Notes under the pieces: generated by a model
What the model was told of the DNA's origin: nothing
The model's database searches: none
The model's input: only the letters and a program-made list of their open reading frames with translations
Assembly: GCA_030386875.1 (NCBI GenBank)
Contig: CM059570.1
Coordinates: 29,202,192-29,266,191 of the forward strand
Reading direction: 5' to 3'
From: Morinoia aosen
Taxonomy: Eukaryota; Arthropoda; Malacostraca; Amphipoda; Talitridae
DNA: 64,000 nucleotides
Made by a program: the position numbers and the translations under genes
Shown here: in pieces, positions 15,083 through 25,319 of the stretch
How the letters are laid out: each line of letters starts with the position of its first letter
How positions within the stretch are numbered: the stretch's first letter is position 1

Positions 15083-15156
15083 GCTTGCCGCCATAGCCAT
15101 GTGCTAGAGGTTCTGCTGCCGTGCGGTAGACCCGGGTTCGAATCTCGGCGCAGGCA
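15083..15156 (+). mobile_element. tRNA-like head, probably of a tRNA-derived SINE
   Basis: The span is exactly 74 nt. The first seven bases (gcttgcc) pair at six of seven positions, counting one wobble, with cgcaggc at 15149-15155. A T-arm can be folded from cccgg gttcgaa tctcgg, containing the RNA polymerase III B-box-like ggttcgaatct (15135-15145). The A-box region (tagccatgtg) is a poor match and the anticodon arm is irregular, so an active tRNA is unlikely. The stretch gtgcgg-tagacccgggttcgaat resembles the 5' heads of many tRNA-derived SINEs. A SINE head or tRNA pseudogene are the alternatives. Confidence 0.6.
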
Positions 15157-15160
15157 GTGG

Positions 15161-15423
15161 CGATTTTCTCTGTTGGGTAGGGTAATGTTCGAATGGCCGT
15201 ACGGTTCGAATCGTCGGTCATACTAAGTCAATTTTCAATTTTGACAATCGATAGCAATCCAAAAGCCACCTCGTAAGACGGGTAGCAGATTACACCACTA
15301 CAGGCCTTGTGGGTTGAGTTTTTAGATAGCTACCGAGCGCAAAAGTTTAAAATTAACTAAGAATGACCGACGATTCGAACCGTCCGACCTTTCGAACATT
15401 ACCCTATAGGAGAAAAATTCCAA
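15161..15423. repeat. Large imperfect inverted repeat next to the tRNA-like head
   Basis: The left arm (about 15161-15237) and right arm (about 15346-15423) are reverse complements over roughly 75 bp, with small gaps. The core is ggtaatgttcgaa at 15181 facing ttcgaacattacc at 15401, and the ggttcgaatcgtcggtcat segment ending at 15221 faces its complement starting at 15363. The spacer is about 110 bp. The arms contain a second B-box-like ggttcgaatc. It may be two SINE-related copies inserted in opposite orientation, or the body of one foldback element. Confidence 0.8.
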
Positions 15424-15711
15424 GCACAATACCCCACTCCACCCAGGTGTCTGAAATGGGTACTGGTCTTGACCGGGGGAAAGCGTCATGGCGTCCTGGC
15501 GTTAGTTATAAGGCATTTGAAAATCCAATGTACAAGGTGATGTGTATCAGGCTTGATTGGAAATAAAGCATACGTAGATACGTAGATGCCTTCATTATAA
15601 TCTATGGTTATCATTATCTTCATATTTCGGTCTCATTACGTTATTTTTCAGATGTCCCAACGCTTTTAACTTCGTAATCATTGCGCACATTTGCAATTCT
15701 CTCCTGGTGTT
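15424..15711. other. Possible SINE body or tail and unique sequence
   Basis: Non-repetitive sequence follows the inverted repeat. It includes a patch around 15440-15500 (ccacccaggtgtctgaaatg, then gggtac) that resembles central parts of tRNA-derived SINEs, and a small direct repeat (tacgtaga) near 15570. No poly-A tail or target-site duplication could be fixed, so the 3' end of the element is not known. Confidence 0.35.
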
Positions 15712-16053
15712 CATGTATGAATGTATGCTTGTGTGTATGTGTGTATGTATGTTTGTGTGTATGTATGTATGTATGTATGTATGTATGTATGTATGTATGT
15801 ATGTATGTATGTATGTATGTATGTATGTATGTATGTATGTATGTATGTATGTATGTATGTATGTATGTATGTATGTATGTATGTATGTATGTATGTATGT
15901 AGGTATGTATGTATGTATGTATGTATGTATGTATGTATGTGTGTGTGTGTATGTATGTATGTATGTATGTATGTGTGTATGTATGTATGTAAGTATGTAT
16001 GTATGTTTGTATACATGAATGTATGTATGTATGTAAGTATGTATGTATGTATG
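15712..16053. repeat. (TATG)n microsatellite
   Basis: About 340 bp of tetranucleotide repeat, nearly pure from 15757 to 15900 and interrupted further right by gtgtgt, aagtatg and gtttg changes. Because four is not a multiple of three, all frames cycle through the same 12-base translation (YVCM on +, YIHT on -). The resulting open frames are not genes. Confidence 0.98.
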
Positions 16054-16140
16054 CCGTGTTCTTCGATTTGCAGTACTCCAACCTTGTTTTTGTACGATAT
16101 CCATGCTAACGTCCTTTGTTTGATTTTCATCCGCGTGTGG

Positions 16141-16705
16141 GACAAAGGTGGACAAAGAAGGCCATAGACTGAAAAAGGAAGAAAAAAGAAAGGAAGAAAG
16201 GAAAGGAAGACAAAGAAAAAATGACAAAGAAATACGAAGAAAGACAAAAAGAGCACAAAGAACGACAAAGAAAGACAACGAAAGAAAAAGAGGACAGATA
16301 AATACAAAGAAAAACAAACGAAAGACAAAAAAATACAAAGAAAAAAAAGTACGATACATAATTACAGAGGATGACAAAGAAAGCCAATAAGGCAAAGAAG
16401 GATTAACAGAATACAAAAAATAAAAAGAAAAAAGAAAGATAAAGAATGGAAAACGACGAAAAAGGACGACAGAGAAAGACAAATAATTACAGAGTTTGAC
16501 AGAGAAAGACAAATAATTACAGAGGATGACAAAGAAAGCCAATAAGAACAAAGATGGATTAACAGAACACAAAGAAAAACAAAGGAAAAAAGAAAGACAA
16601 AGGACGACAAAGCAAGACAAAGGACGACAAAGCAAGACAAAGGACGACAAAGCAAGATAAAGGACGACAAAGCAAGACAAAGAAGGACAAATAAGGACAA
16701 GCCGC
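16141..16705. repeat. Purine-rich degenerate repeat with a 20-bp tandem core
   Basis: The plus strand is strongly purine-biased, built from variants of gacaaagaaag. Near 16590-16690 it becomes a regular 20-bp tandem (gacaaaggacgacaaagcaa, about five copies). A block around 16485-16540 is a local duplication (agagaaagacaaataattac). The minus strand therefore encodes a long, hydrophobic, F/L/S-rich open frame (15595-16680) that looks membrane-like only because of this base bias, and which continues through the tetranucleotide repeat. Confidence 0.85.
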
Positions 16706-17092
16706 TCGTCAGGGCCCCATCAGACGGGCCCCACAGAGCGCGTCTTTAACATAAATAAAGCGCGGCTGGGACCGAGAGAAGTGGTCCTCTGGGCCCCAGC
16801 GACCGCCATGTCTGAAATTTATCTCCTGCCCTTCTTTTCGAGAGAAAAATACAGTGTTTATTATGGGCCCTTGGATTTTATGCATGGCCTTCCATATGCA
16901 TTGTGTCTTGCGAGGGCTCCATGAGGCGGCCGGAAGGCGCTTCTTCTTTCATCTTCCATATGGAGAAATTTACAGGACTTTTCAATCGAAGCAACCGCGT
17001 CCATTGGGTCTTTGACTCACGACTTGAGTCGAGAATTGGTGGAGGCAATCGAACCTTGGAAGTGCTGCTCTTTGTGATCTCGTGAGGGGGAG
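16706..17092. other. GC-richer unique sequence, no gene recognised
   Basis: Short GC-rich island between repeats, containing gggccccatcagacgggcccc and a second gggcccc near 16792. Small open frames exist (60 codons on + at 16903) but none resembles a known protein. Nothing else supportable was seen. Confidence 0.4.
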
Positions 17093-17405
17093 ACTTGGGT
17101 ATGATCTGGAGGTCTGAAAATATTCGGATCTGGAGATTTTGGCCTGGAGATATTGCGGTCTTGAGATCTAGAGGTATTGTGATCGCTTGACCTGGAGATA
17201 TTGTGATCTGGAGATCAGGAGATTTTCCTATTGTGTGACCTGGAGATATTGTGATCTGGAGAACTTGAGATGCGGAGATTTTGTGATCGTTTGACCTGGA
17301 GGTATTGTAATCTGAAGACCTGGAGATTTTCCTATTGTGTGACCTGGAAATATTGTGATGTGGAGATATGGAGATTTTGTGATCCGGAGATCTTGAGATC
17401 AGTGA
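17093..17405. repeat. Worn tandem repeat around tggagatattgtgatc
   Basis: At least fifteen diverged copies of a motif close to cctggagatattgtgatc can be followed. Some intervals repeat as a larger block: gattttcctattgtgtgacc appears at about 17221 and 17327. Divergence is much higher than in the other arrays, so this looks like an old array. Confidence 0.75.
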
Positions 17406-17583
17406 TTCATAAATCCGTTGTTCATGAAACAATGAGTGGCTAATTAATTATTCATGAACCAGAGATTCAGAAATCTATAATTCTTGAAACGGCGTTTGAT
17501 AAATCAAAGATTCAATGATTTTATGAATCGGCAAATCGAGTGAGATTCAAAATTGCCGCCGCTGCTGAATGCAGCTTTCGTTT
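17406..17583. repeat. Very worn repeat of gattcataaatc-type words
   Basis: Words such as gattcataaatc, attcatgaacc, gattcagaaatc and attcttgaaac recur every 20-30 bp. This is consistent with a nearly erased tandem array that may be a continuation of decay from its left neighbour, but the unit is no longer definable. Confidence 0.45.
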
Positions 17584-17890
17584 CAGTTTCAGTAACTCTT
17601 CAGTAGCTTTTCAGTAACTCTTCAGTAACTCTTCAGTAACTCTTCAGTAACTCTTCAGTAACTCTTCAGTAACTCTTCAGTAACTCTTCAGTAACTCTTC
17701 AGTAACTCTTCAGTAACTCTTCAGTAACTCTTCAGTAACTCTTCAGTAACTCTTCAGTAACTCTTCAGTAACTCTTCAGTAACTCTTCAGTAACTCTTCA
17801 GTAACTCTCCAGTAACTCTTCAGTAACTCTTCAGTAACTCCTCAGTAACTCCTGAGTAATTCCTCAGTAACTCCTCAGTAACTCTTCTCT
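17584..17890. repeat. 11-bp minisatellite (tcagtaactct)
   Basis: About 27 copies of an 11-bp unit. The centre is homogeneous for more than 200 bp. The right end shows substitutions (ctcc, cctgagtaattcc) before the array dissolves, which is the usual edge decay of a tandem array. An 11-bp unit scrambles reading frames and contains taa, so no long frame exists. Confidence 0.97.
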
Positions 17891-19257
17891 TCATAAACTC
17901 TTCCGTAATTTTACAAACCAATGATGGTTCTTGTATCATCTTTATTGGAAATAAACTGTTTATCTTTCTTTTTTCTATTCTTTCGTTACTCTTCACTTTA
18001 GTGACTTTCGATGAGTTTTATAATTGCGTAGCTGAGGCTTAAATACCTCCGGGATCTAAGTGAGATCAGTATGAATTAAACTAAAAAATCCTTATTGATC
18101 GCTCCATGTTAACAACCGTGTAGTAGAAGCGCTCTTCTAGCTTCATAACTTAAAGCGAGGCAGCGAGTGGAGTGCAAGCTCAGTAACTAAAAGAAAGGAA
18201 AAAGAAAGAAAAAATGCTTATTTCCAAAAAGGTTGGCACATGAGATACATGACAAACATATTGGCTTTTAAAAAATTTCTTAGTATAAGACGTCCTTAGA
18301 CAAACGAACCATACGAGGAGTACTAATAAACAAACTATACGTGGTCTATAAAAGAGCTCTCTCTCACTCTTCTACTCGTTTTATTTGTTTTATTTGTAAA
18401 AAATCCCTATGATCCAATCAAAAGTTTTTTGTCATCGTGAAAAAGAAACGATGGATGTTATTAGTACTTTACTGGAGATGAGTTAGAAAATTGAGCTTTC
18501 AAATCAAACGCTCAATTTTTGTCTTTTCATCTAGACCGCGCGTTTTTTTTTTGACTACGCCCAACTCGCTTTTTATCTCTGACGCGGATTTTTTGGACTG
18601 GTAATATGCTTTCAACCGACGGAGCGTGTATGCCAAATAAAAAAGCTTTGATGTTCATTACATGCGTGCTCTCTCTCTATCTTAGGTTGAAATAGTTTTT
18701 TTCACAGTTGGTCTATAATTTCATTTTTAAATTCAGATAATACACGCAAAAGACAGATTTCAATATGATTTTTACGAGGTCTCAGGTATGACAAGAACTG
18801 CATACTTTAGTAATGAAATGGAATGGAAATCGCACCACAATATTGCATTAAAGAAAAGCTGTGTGACAGCGGTTCCGCTCATCGTTGTATGAAATTAAGA
18901 ATCAAACTTTACTGAATCATCATTCACGACAGTGTTTATGGAATATTTTTTTTCAAGCTTGAAAGAGACGAAATTTACATAAGTCTCCAGATGAGAGAAA
19001 TGAATTTTATGTCTCTCCCCATTGGGAAAAACTGAATTTTATGCATGTTCGCAAGTGAGAGAAACGAATTTTCTTAATGTTTCCAAGTGAGCAAGTGAGA
19101 AAAATGAATTTTATATGAGTCTCCAAGAACAGAAATGAATTTTGAAAAAGAAAAATTTTTGAATTTTGAAAAATGAATGAAATGAATGAGTGTTCCGTTT
19201 ATGAGTAATTTTCCCTATTTATAATATATATTTGTCATTTTAATCGCATCGTGCGAG
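17891..19257. other. AT-rich unique sequence with a worn ~45-bp repeat
   Basis: About 1.3 kb without a recognisable gene or long frame. Between about 18960 and 19165 a diverged repeat of roughly 45 bp recurs three or four times, built on agtgagagaaatgaatttta followed by a variant of gtctccaag. Nothing else was seen. Confidence 0.5.
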
Positions 19258-19626
19258 GAAATTACGACAGCTCAGCAACACATATGGTGTTATAATCAGT
19301 TGAAAAGGGGAAATTACGACAGCTCAGCAACACATATGGTGTTATAATCAGTTGAAAAGGGGAAATTACGACAGCTCAGCAACACATATGGTGTTATAAT
19401 CAGTTGAAAAGGGGAAATTACGACAGCTCAGCAACACATATGGTGTTATAATCAGTTGAAAAGGGGAAATTACGACAGCTCAGCAACACATATGGTGTTA
19501 TAATCAGTTGAAAAGGGGAAATTACGACAGCTCAGCAACACATATGGTGTTATAATCAGTTGAAAAGGGGAAATTACGACAGCTCAGCAACACATATGGT
19601 GTTATAATCAGTTGAAAAGGGGAAAT
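19258..19626. repeat. 52-bp tandem repeat, seven essentially perfect copies
   Basis: The word attacgacagctcagcaac starts at 19261, 19313, 19365, 19417, 19469, 19521 and 19573, a strict 52-bp period with no visible differences between copies. Each unit contains the near-palindrome acacatatggtgt. Perfect identity in an otherwise decayed neighbourhood suggests a very recent expansion. Confidence 0.98.
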
Positions 19627-19639
19627 CAGAATGAATAAA

Positions 19640-19890
19640 AAGAATAAAAGAGGTACTAAACTTCGAGTAAAAAAAGGTACTAAGCATTTTCCCGTTAAGG
19701 TTATGATGTAGAAAAAGGTTATAAACACTCGAAACTAAACTCTTAAAGTTACGGTTGAGAAAACTGTTAACTGTTGAAGTTAATTTCTACTCTGCATCTT
19801 AAAGCTATGTAATGGAAGAGAATTAGAAATACCCGAAACTAAAATGTTAAAGTTAAAGTGTAGAAAATGGAAAAACACTCGAAACGAAAC
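19640..19890. repeat. Worn repeat (cactcgaaactaaa motif)
   Basis: Three diverged copies of a 70-90 bp block: aaacactcgaaactaaactc near 19722, aaatacccgaaactaaaatg near 19827 and aaacactcgaaacgaaac near 19872, each preceded by a version of gtagaaaatgg. It directly follows the perfect 52-bp array and is far older by divergence. Confidence 0.6.
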
Positions 19891-21034
19891 TAGTGTTGTA
19901 CCTGATGCTTCTATTCACAGGCATAGCCATTCGAAATGTCTTCGCTAAAAAATTCGCTTTAAAACTCGTGTTTCCTAATTTCAGTAATGAAGAACCTGTT
20001 CACAGCCGTCAGAAAAATTCATTCCCGTTCACAGGGAAAATACAAAATTTCCGAGAGAAAAACAAAGAAAATTGCAAACGATTTTAACAAAAAAACAAGT
20101 TGACTCTTTCCAGTCAACACACTTACACAACAAGCTTCATGCAGTGCACCAATGCAAAAACGGCGCTCTTGCAAAAACGACGCACTTTATCAACTGTTGC
20201 AAATCAAACCTGCATTTTCCGAGTCGCATTTAGGGCAATTTTGGGACAAAAATCCTTGGTGCTCGAGGACCCGAGAGCCTGATTTTTGCATGCAAATTAG
20301 GCGAAAGAAATCGAGCTGAAGAATGCGTTCATTTTGTGAGAGGCCGTTCATAGCTCAGCGTAAACATGGGCACGAGCCAGGGTAATTTGGCCTGTTTATT
20401 ACCCTAGATATCGAAGAGGAGGAGTGGAGGTTGGGGCGGTGCGGGGGCCACTTGATGTTGATAGATATGCTTCATTTCGGAAATGGTATTTAGTTACCCT
20501 CGTGATTCACGTGGCCAAAATGTTTTGTGATCGTCCAGTGGTGAATTTAGAATATAAACGCTCTGTAAAGCCTTGAGCTTGTGTGTTGTGTTGAACATGG
20601 AGATGATATGAAGTTTTGGGTTTGAATATTATCGCTTGATAAGTTGTGTGGCGTGATACAGGTGTAACTCTCAATCAGCATATCATAAACTGTATTAAAA
20701 TGCTCGAATAAAAACATTACGGGGCTCACATTTTATTGAAATTAGTAATTAAAACGTAGCAGAATTCGAGTCAGGGGACATTGGCGACAATTTTATTCAT
20801 GACTTAGAATGTCGAACGTTTAGGCTTTTATGAAATTGAGTTTTTCGAATACACTTTGAATGCCTTAATTGACTAAAGCGATAGTTTGACTTTTGAAAAT
20901 TAATTCCTTTTTAGAACTATACCAAATAGCTCACACACCTGGTGTGTAGTAACAGACACACACAGTTCACACATAAGTTGTACAGCAAAAAATAAACCAT
21001 CAGAATTGACATATTTGACACTCACAAGACGTAT
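19891..21034. other. AT-rich unique sequence, no gene recognised
   Basis: About 1.1 kb. Short frames of 60-64 codons are present on both strands (19893-20087 +, 20100-20282 +, 20547-20729 -) but have no recognisable domains and are at the length expected by chance. A small CA-rich stretch begins near 20930 and leads into the next array. Confidence 0.45.
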
Positions 21035-21345
21035 TCACATTTGACATGGCTGACTCTCACAGGACACGCACACAACTGACGCACATACAAGACACGCACA
21101 CAACTGACACACACAAGACACGCACACAACTAACATACACACAAGACACGCACACAACTGACACACACACACAAAACATGCACACAAGACACACACACAC
21201 AAGACATGTACACAACTGACTCTCACACACACAGCACACGCACACAACTTACACACACACACACACAACTAACATACACAACTGACAAACACACACACAC
21301 ACACAGCACACGCACACACAACCGACACACACCAGCCACACAACA
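21035..21345. repeat. CA-rich compound minisatellite
   Basis: Irregular repeats of about 20-26 bp built from acaagacacgcacacaactg joined by runs of (CA)n of different length. The pattern is compound: a minisatellite motif with embedded dinucleotide slippage. Cysteine/valine-rich frames on the minus strand (for example 21035-21268) are translations of (TG)n. Confidence 0.85.
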
Positions 21346-22145
21346 GTCCACCAGCACAACTGCCCGCCACACATGCACCTCCCTTTGTACCTACACACAG
21401 CCGGCCTCCGCAGCTCTAAGAGCCCACTTTTGGCCACGAGAAAAATAGTCCGTATTTCCAGAGACGACAGGCAGACTAATTCGCTGTTACTGCCGCCGAG
21501 GCCGTCGAAGGGAAAGCAATCGTAGTCCGTTGCTATTATGCCGCAGTGGTCGTAGAATTGGTGGGATATCCCTCGGAGCAGAGGATTTCCCGCGAGGTTT
21601 TTCCGTCAGTTGTTCCATAAGACGACGCGACTTCCCTTCTTGTGGTGATGAAGTCAGATGCTGGCATGGGTATTTAGGTTTTCTGGGGAGTTTTTAGTGA
21701 TTTGTGGGTGTTTGTGGGGGAGTTTTTACCGTTAGGGTGTTTTTGAGCACCTAACATGGGTGTATTTCATGTACTCATGAAATTTGGATGTACTGGAACA
21801 TATATGGATGTCTTCGATGACTTTCGCTGAGAGGTCTTGAAACTTTCAATATAAGAACCGTTCAAGAGATTTAGAACCGTTGCATTAACTCTTGCTTAGA
21901 GGATCTAAAACTCTCCAAGTGATCAAGAAACGTTGCAGGGATGCTATGATCTGCACATGATGGTTCTACACCGCAAAATGTGACTACGGCTTTGATTGAA
22001 TTATACGGTCCACACTTGAGCCCATAATGCGGTGTCCAAAACCGCTTTAAGTAGAGTTTAGTGAGTTAGAAAAGCATCGATAGCGAATGAAGTTAGCGGA
22101 TAAGAATTAAGGAATGTATTCTTAACGCATATTAACATAGTCAAA
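21346..22145. other. Unique sequence, no gene recognised
   Basis: About 800 bp with a moderately GC-rich start (cagccacacaacagtccacc onward) grading into AT-rich sequence. No convincing coding frame, RNA gene or array was seen. Confidence 0.4.
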
Positions 22146-22234
22146 CTTTTTCGCCGCCTGCATGCATGTTTTTGGCCGCCTAAGCAATTTAATCGCTTAG
22201 GTAGCGAAAAACATGCATGCAGGCGGCGAAAAAG
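22146..22234. repeat. Near-perfect hairpin: 40-bp arms, 9-nt loop
   Basis: The left arm 22146-22185 (starting ctttttcgccgcctgcatgc) is the reverse complement of 22195-22234 with only three mismatches, all within 22171-22179. The loop is aatttaatc. The arms are richer in GC and CpG than the flanks. Candidates are a degenerate foldback or MITE remnant, or the foldback of a small-RNA precursor; a 40-bp stem with a short loop fits either. The sequence alone cannot separate these. Confidence 0.93.
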
Positions 22235-22651
22235 CTTGAGTGGGTGACAGATTTTTATAGCCGTGGCTGATATTTTGAACTTTGTATCCGAGATCTGAAG
22301 TGTAACATGCATGAATATCGTTAATCATGATATGTGACTATGTATAGTTCTAAAGATCTAATCATAACACCTATTGTCAATCACACAATTAAGCTATGCG
22401 TGGCTCTATGGGTTTGTTCATCACACATTAAGATTCTCGATCATGGAATGCGACTACGTATGATTCTACGACTCTATTCATAATACATAAAGCCTTGAAA
22501 CCACGTATCTTGCATAACTTTTTCGCAAGGGATCGATAATTTATCCGTTATTCCTACACTAGGCGGCTAAAATAACAGATACCCGGCGATAAAATTATAC
22601 TGAGTGAGATTAAATCCGAAAATTGTGACTTGAGTTCAATGGTATACATGT
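22235..22651. repeat. Worn ~100-bp repeat in unique sequence
   Basis: Two to three diverged copies of a block containing (a/g)tgtgactatgtatagttct and gactctattcata: near 22325, 22395 and 22445. An earlier related piece (atgtgactacggctttgatt) lies near 21978. The last ~150 bp before the next array is unique. Confidence 0.45.
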
Positions 22652-23590
22652 AGAAATTCTGAACCTCCACATAGAGATTCTGAACCTCCACACAGAGATT
22701 CTGAGGCTACACACAGAGATTCTGAACCTCCACACAGAGATTCTGAACCTCCACACAGAGATTCTGAACCTCCACACAGAGATTCTAAACCTCCACACAG
22801 AGATTCTAAACCTCCACACAGAGATTCTGAGGCTACACACAAAGATTCTGAACCTCCACACAGAGATTCTGAACCTCCACACAGAGATTCTAAACCTCCA
22901 CACAGAGATTCTGAACCTACACACAGAGATTCTGCTCCTACACACAGAGATTCTGAACCTACACTCAGAGATTCTGAACCTACACACAGAGATTCTGAAC
23001 CTCCACACAGAGATTCTGAACCTACACACAGAGATTCTGATCCTACACACAGAGATTCGGAACCTCCACACAGATATTCTGAACCTACATACACTGAGAT
23101 TCTGCTCTTACACACAGAGATTCTGAACCTACACTCAGAGATTCTAAACCTACATACACTGAGATTCTGCTCTTACACACAGAGATTCTGAACCTCCACA
23201 CAGAGATTCTGAACCTCCACACAGAGATTCTGAACCTGCACACAGAGATTCTGAACCTACACACAGAGATTCTGAACCTCCACACAGAGATTCTGAACCT
23301 ACACACAGAGATTCTGAACCTACACACAGAGATTCGGAACCTCCACACAGAGATTCTGAACCTACATACACTGAGATTCTGCTCTTACACACAGAGATTC
23401 TGAACCTACACACAGAGATTCTGAACCTCCACACAGAGATTCTGAACCTCCACACAGAGATTCTGAACCTACGCACAGAGATTCTGCTCCTACTCACAGA
23501 GATTCTGAACCTACACGCAGAGATTCTGAATCTACACCTAGATTCTAAATCTACACATAAAGATTCTGAACCTACACACAGAGATTCTGT
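22652..23590. repeat. 21-bp minisatellite (gattctgaacctccacac)
   Basis: About 44 copies of a 21-bp unit. Variants include cctac for cctcc and larger insert units (catacactgagattctgctc) at about 23090, 23153 and 23370 that mark a duplicated multi-unit block. Twenty-one bp equals seven codons, so minus-strand frames stay open with a seven-residue period (FRISVWR or ESLCGGS). There is no other sign of coding. Confidence 0.97.
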
Positions 23591-23821
23591 ATCCATATAA
23601 CTTGAGTTCAAGACCTAACGCGGTAAACGTTTGCTTCTAGCAGATCCTTCGATGCTTGTCGAGCCTACCGAGCGAAACTTGCTTTGTTACGCACGGAGCC
23701 TAAATGTTGGCCGGATGTTTTCAGCTCGCCGTGCGCTCCGATCTTTTAGATTTTATCTGAATTTCTTGAAAATTTTACTTCGAGGGGAAGTTTTTGGGGG
23801 AGAATCTAGATGACCTCACAT
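23591..23821. other. Short unique spacer
   Basis: About 230 bp between two arrays. It contains a 60-codon open frame on + (23631-23813) with no recognisable domain. Nothing else supportable. Confidence 0.4.
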
Positions 23822-23992
23822 GTGATGAGGGTAGAGTTATGGTGAGGTTACCGTTATGGTGAGGTTACCGTTATGGTGAGGTTACCGTTATGGTGAGGGT
23901 AGAGTTATGGTGAGGGTAGAGTTATGGTAGAGGTAGAGCCTGTGGTGAGGGTAGAGTTAAGGTGAGGGAAGAGTCTCCGCGAGGGTAGAATA
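23822..23992. repeat. 17-bp minisatellite (gttatggtgaggttacc)
   Basis: About ten copies of a 17-bp unit in two sub-blocks: gttatggtgaggttacc on the left, then gttatggtgagggtaga, with increasing divergence on the right (gttaaggtgagggaaga). Confidence 0.93.
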
Positions 23993-24280
23993 TTTTTGTG
24001 AAGATCGAGCCCGTCCGAGATCCCCTCTCAGACTCGAGACTTGTCCGGCAGAAAAAAAACTTCCAGACACCCTCACCCAAATTCCTCAGGTCCGACAAAT
24101 TCCCTAGGCTCAAAATTTTCACAGGCGGAAATGCAAAAATTGAGTCCTCACAAAAGATGGATCCGAAGATCTTCAAATTGGGTGCACCAAGGACGGGCTT
24201 CTTTTCTATCACTTCAGAGAGTTACACAAGAAAAGGATAGAAGTTATTGAGGCTTTCGCGTTCGATTCAAGTGAAGGCTA
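23993..24280. other. Unique sequence, no gene recognised
   Basis: About 290 bp of mixed composition. Overlapping short frames of 69-96 codons occur on both strands, none with recognisable family features, so they are treated as chance. Confidence 0.4.
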
Positions 24281-24560
24281 TGTTCTGTTACATATTTTTT
24301 ATTGCCTCGAACGTCGATTTTCACGCGAATTTCCTTGCCAGGACAATTTTGCTCAATTTTCTTTTTTGGTGTCGCGGTTTTCTTTGCATTGAAAATTTTG
24401 TTCGAATTTTTTGTGAAGCGAATTTTTTTCCTTGAAAAATTTTCCCGGCATTTTTTGGTGTCGCGTTTTTTGCATTGAAAATTTTGCTCAAATTTTTCGT
24501 GAAGCGAATTTTTTCCTTGAAAATTAGTCCGATTTTCTTTAGTATCGCGCATATATTTCA
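24281..24560. repeat. Diverged 84-89 bp tandem repeat
   Basis: The word ggtgtcgcg recurs at 24368 and 24457 and as agtatcgcg at 24541. Between them lie matching blocks with gcattgaaaattttg and gtgaagcgaattttt. Two full copies and a partial copy are visible, with about 10-20% differences. Frames on the minus strand (24244-24561) reflect the repeat. Confidence 0.8.
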
Positions 24561-24885
24561 TGGAAAGAGGATTGCCGGAAATGTTCCCCAGTGTAAACTT
24601 TCCATCTTGACCACAATCTGTGACTAGGCACTCGTGTTTTTAATCTTTTTATCTTGATTATTAATTTTCAATGAATATATGCAGTTTGATATAGCTCATT
24701 CCTGGTACAATTTCATTATTAATTATATGTAATAATGTATCAAGTGTCTCTTGAGAATTTAATTGTTAACTCTTAAATTGATAGACAACTGTCAATTATA
24801 TGGTCAGGTGTTTAATTAATTCTTCATATACTACTTCTGACGGGATTGTCAGTGTCCATACTCACGTGCAATCTATTTTTTGTGT
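24561..24885. other. AT-rich unique sequence, nothing recognised
   Basis: About 320 bp with no coding frame, RNA gene or array that I can support. Confidence 0.4.
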
Positions 24886-25110
24886 TACGCGCACAACCTA
24901 CGTTTACATTTTACACGCACAACCTACGTTTACATTTTACACGCACAACCTACGTTTACATTTTACACGCACAACCTACGTTTACATTTTACACGCACAA
25001 CCTACGTTTACATTTTACACGCACAACCTACGTTTACATTTTACACGCACAACCTACGTTTACATTTTACACGCACAACCTACGTTTACATTTCACACGT
25101 GCAATCTACT
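24886..25110. repeat. 26-bp minisatellite (cacaacctacgtttacat)
   Basis: Nearly nine copies with a strict 26-bp period (cgtttac at 24901, 24927 and onward). They are almost identical internally, with changed terminal copies (gcgcacaac at the left, cacgtgcaatctac at the right and a matching cacgtgcaatctat at the left flank near 24863). Because 26 is not a multiple of three, all three plus frames carry the same 26-residue cycle and stay open. Confidence 0.97.
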
Positions 25111-25319
25111 AATTATTCGAGCGTGAACATGTTTTTCGTACTTTAAAATATTCATTTATACTACATACAACTAGCTGCGTTTTAGCATAAATGCTTAATT
25201 ATTCGTTTCTTTGTGTCATGTTGAATATTTGCGGTCAATATCCTCAGGATCTATATTAATACCTGTTCCGATATCAATACCTCTTTTGATTAATATTTGA
25301 GTGGATCAATTTTATTAAT
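25111..25319. other. AT-rich unique spacer
   Basis: About 200 bp, no feature recognised. Confidence 0.4.

Noticed and set aside
15083..15156. Functional tRNA gene
   Set aside because: The A-box is poor, the anticodon stem-loop has an irregular loop size, and the 3' context looks like a SINE body.
15595..16680. 361-codon minus frame that looks like a multi-span membrane protein
   Set aside because: The F/L/S-rich part is just the complement of a purine-rich repeat, and the rest is YIHT from a tetranucleotide microsatellite.
21035..21268. Cysteine-rich minus-strand frames as small secreted peptides
   Set aside because: The cysteine/valine pattern comes from (TG)n and the frame has no credible signal peptide independent of the repeat.
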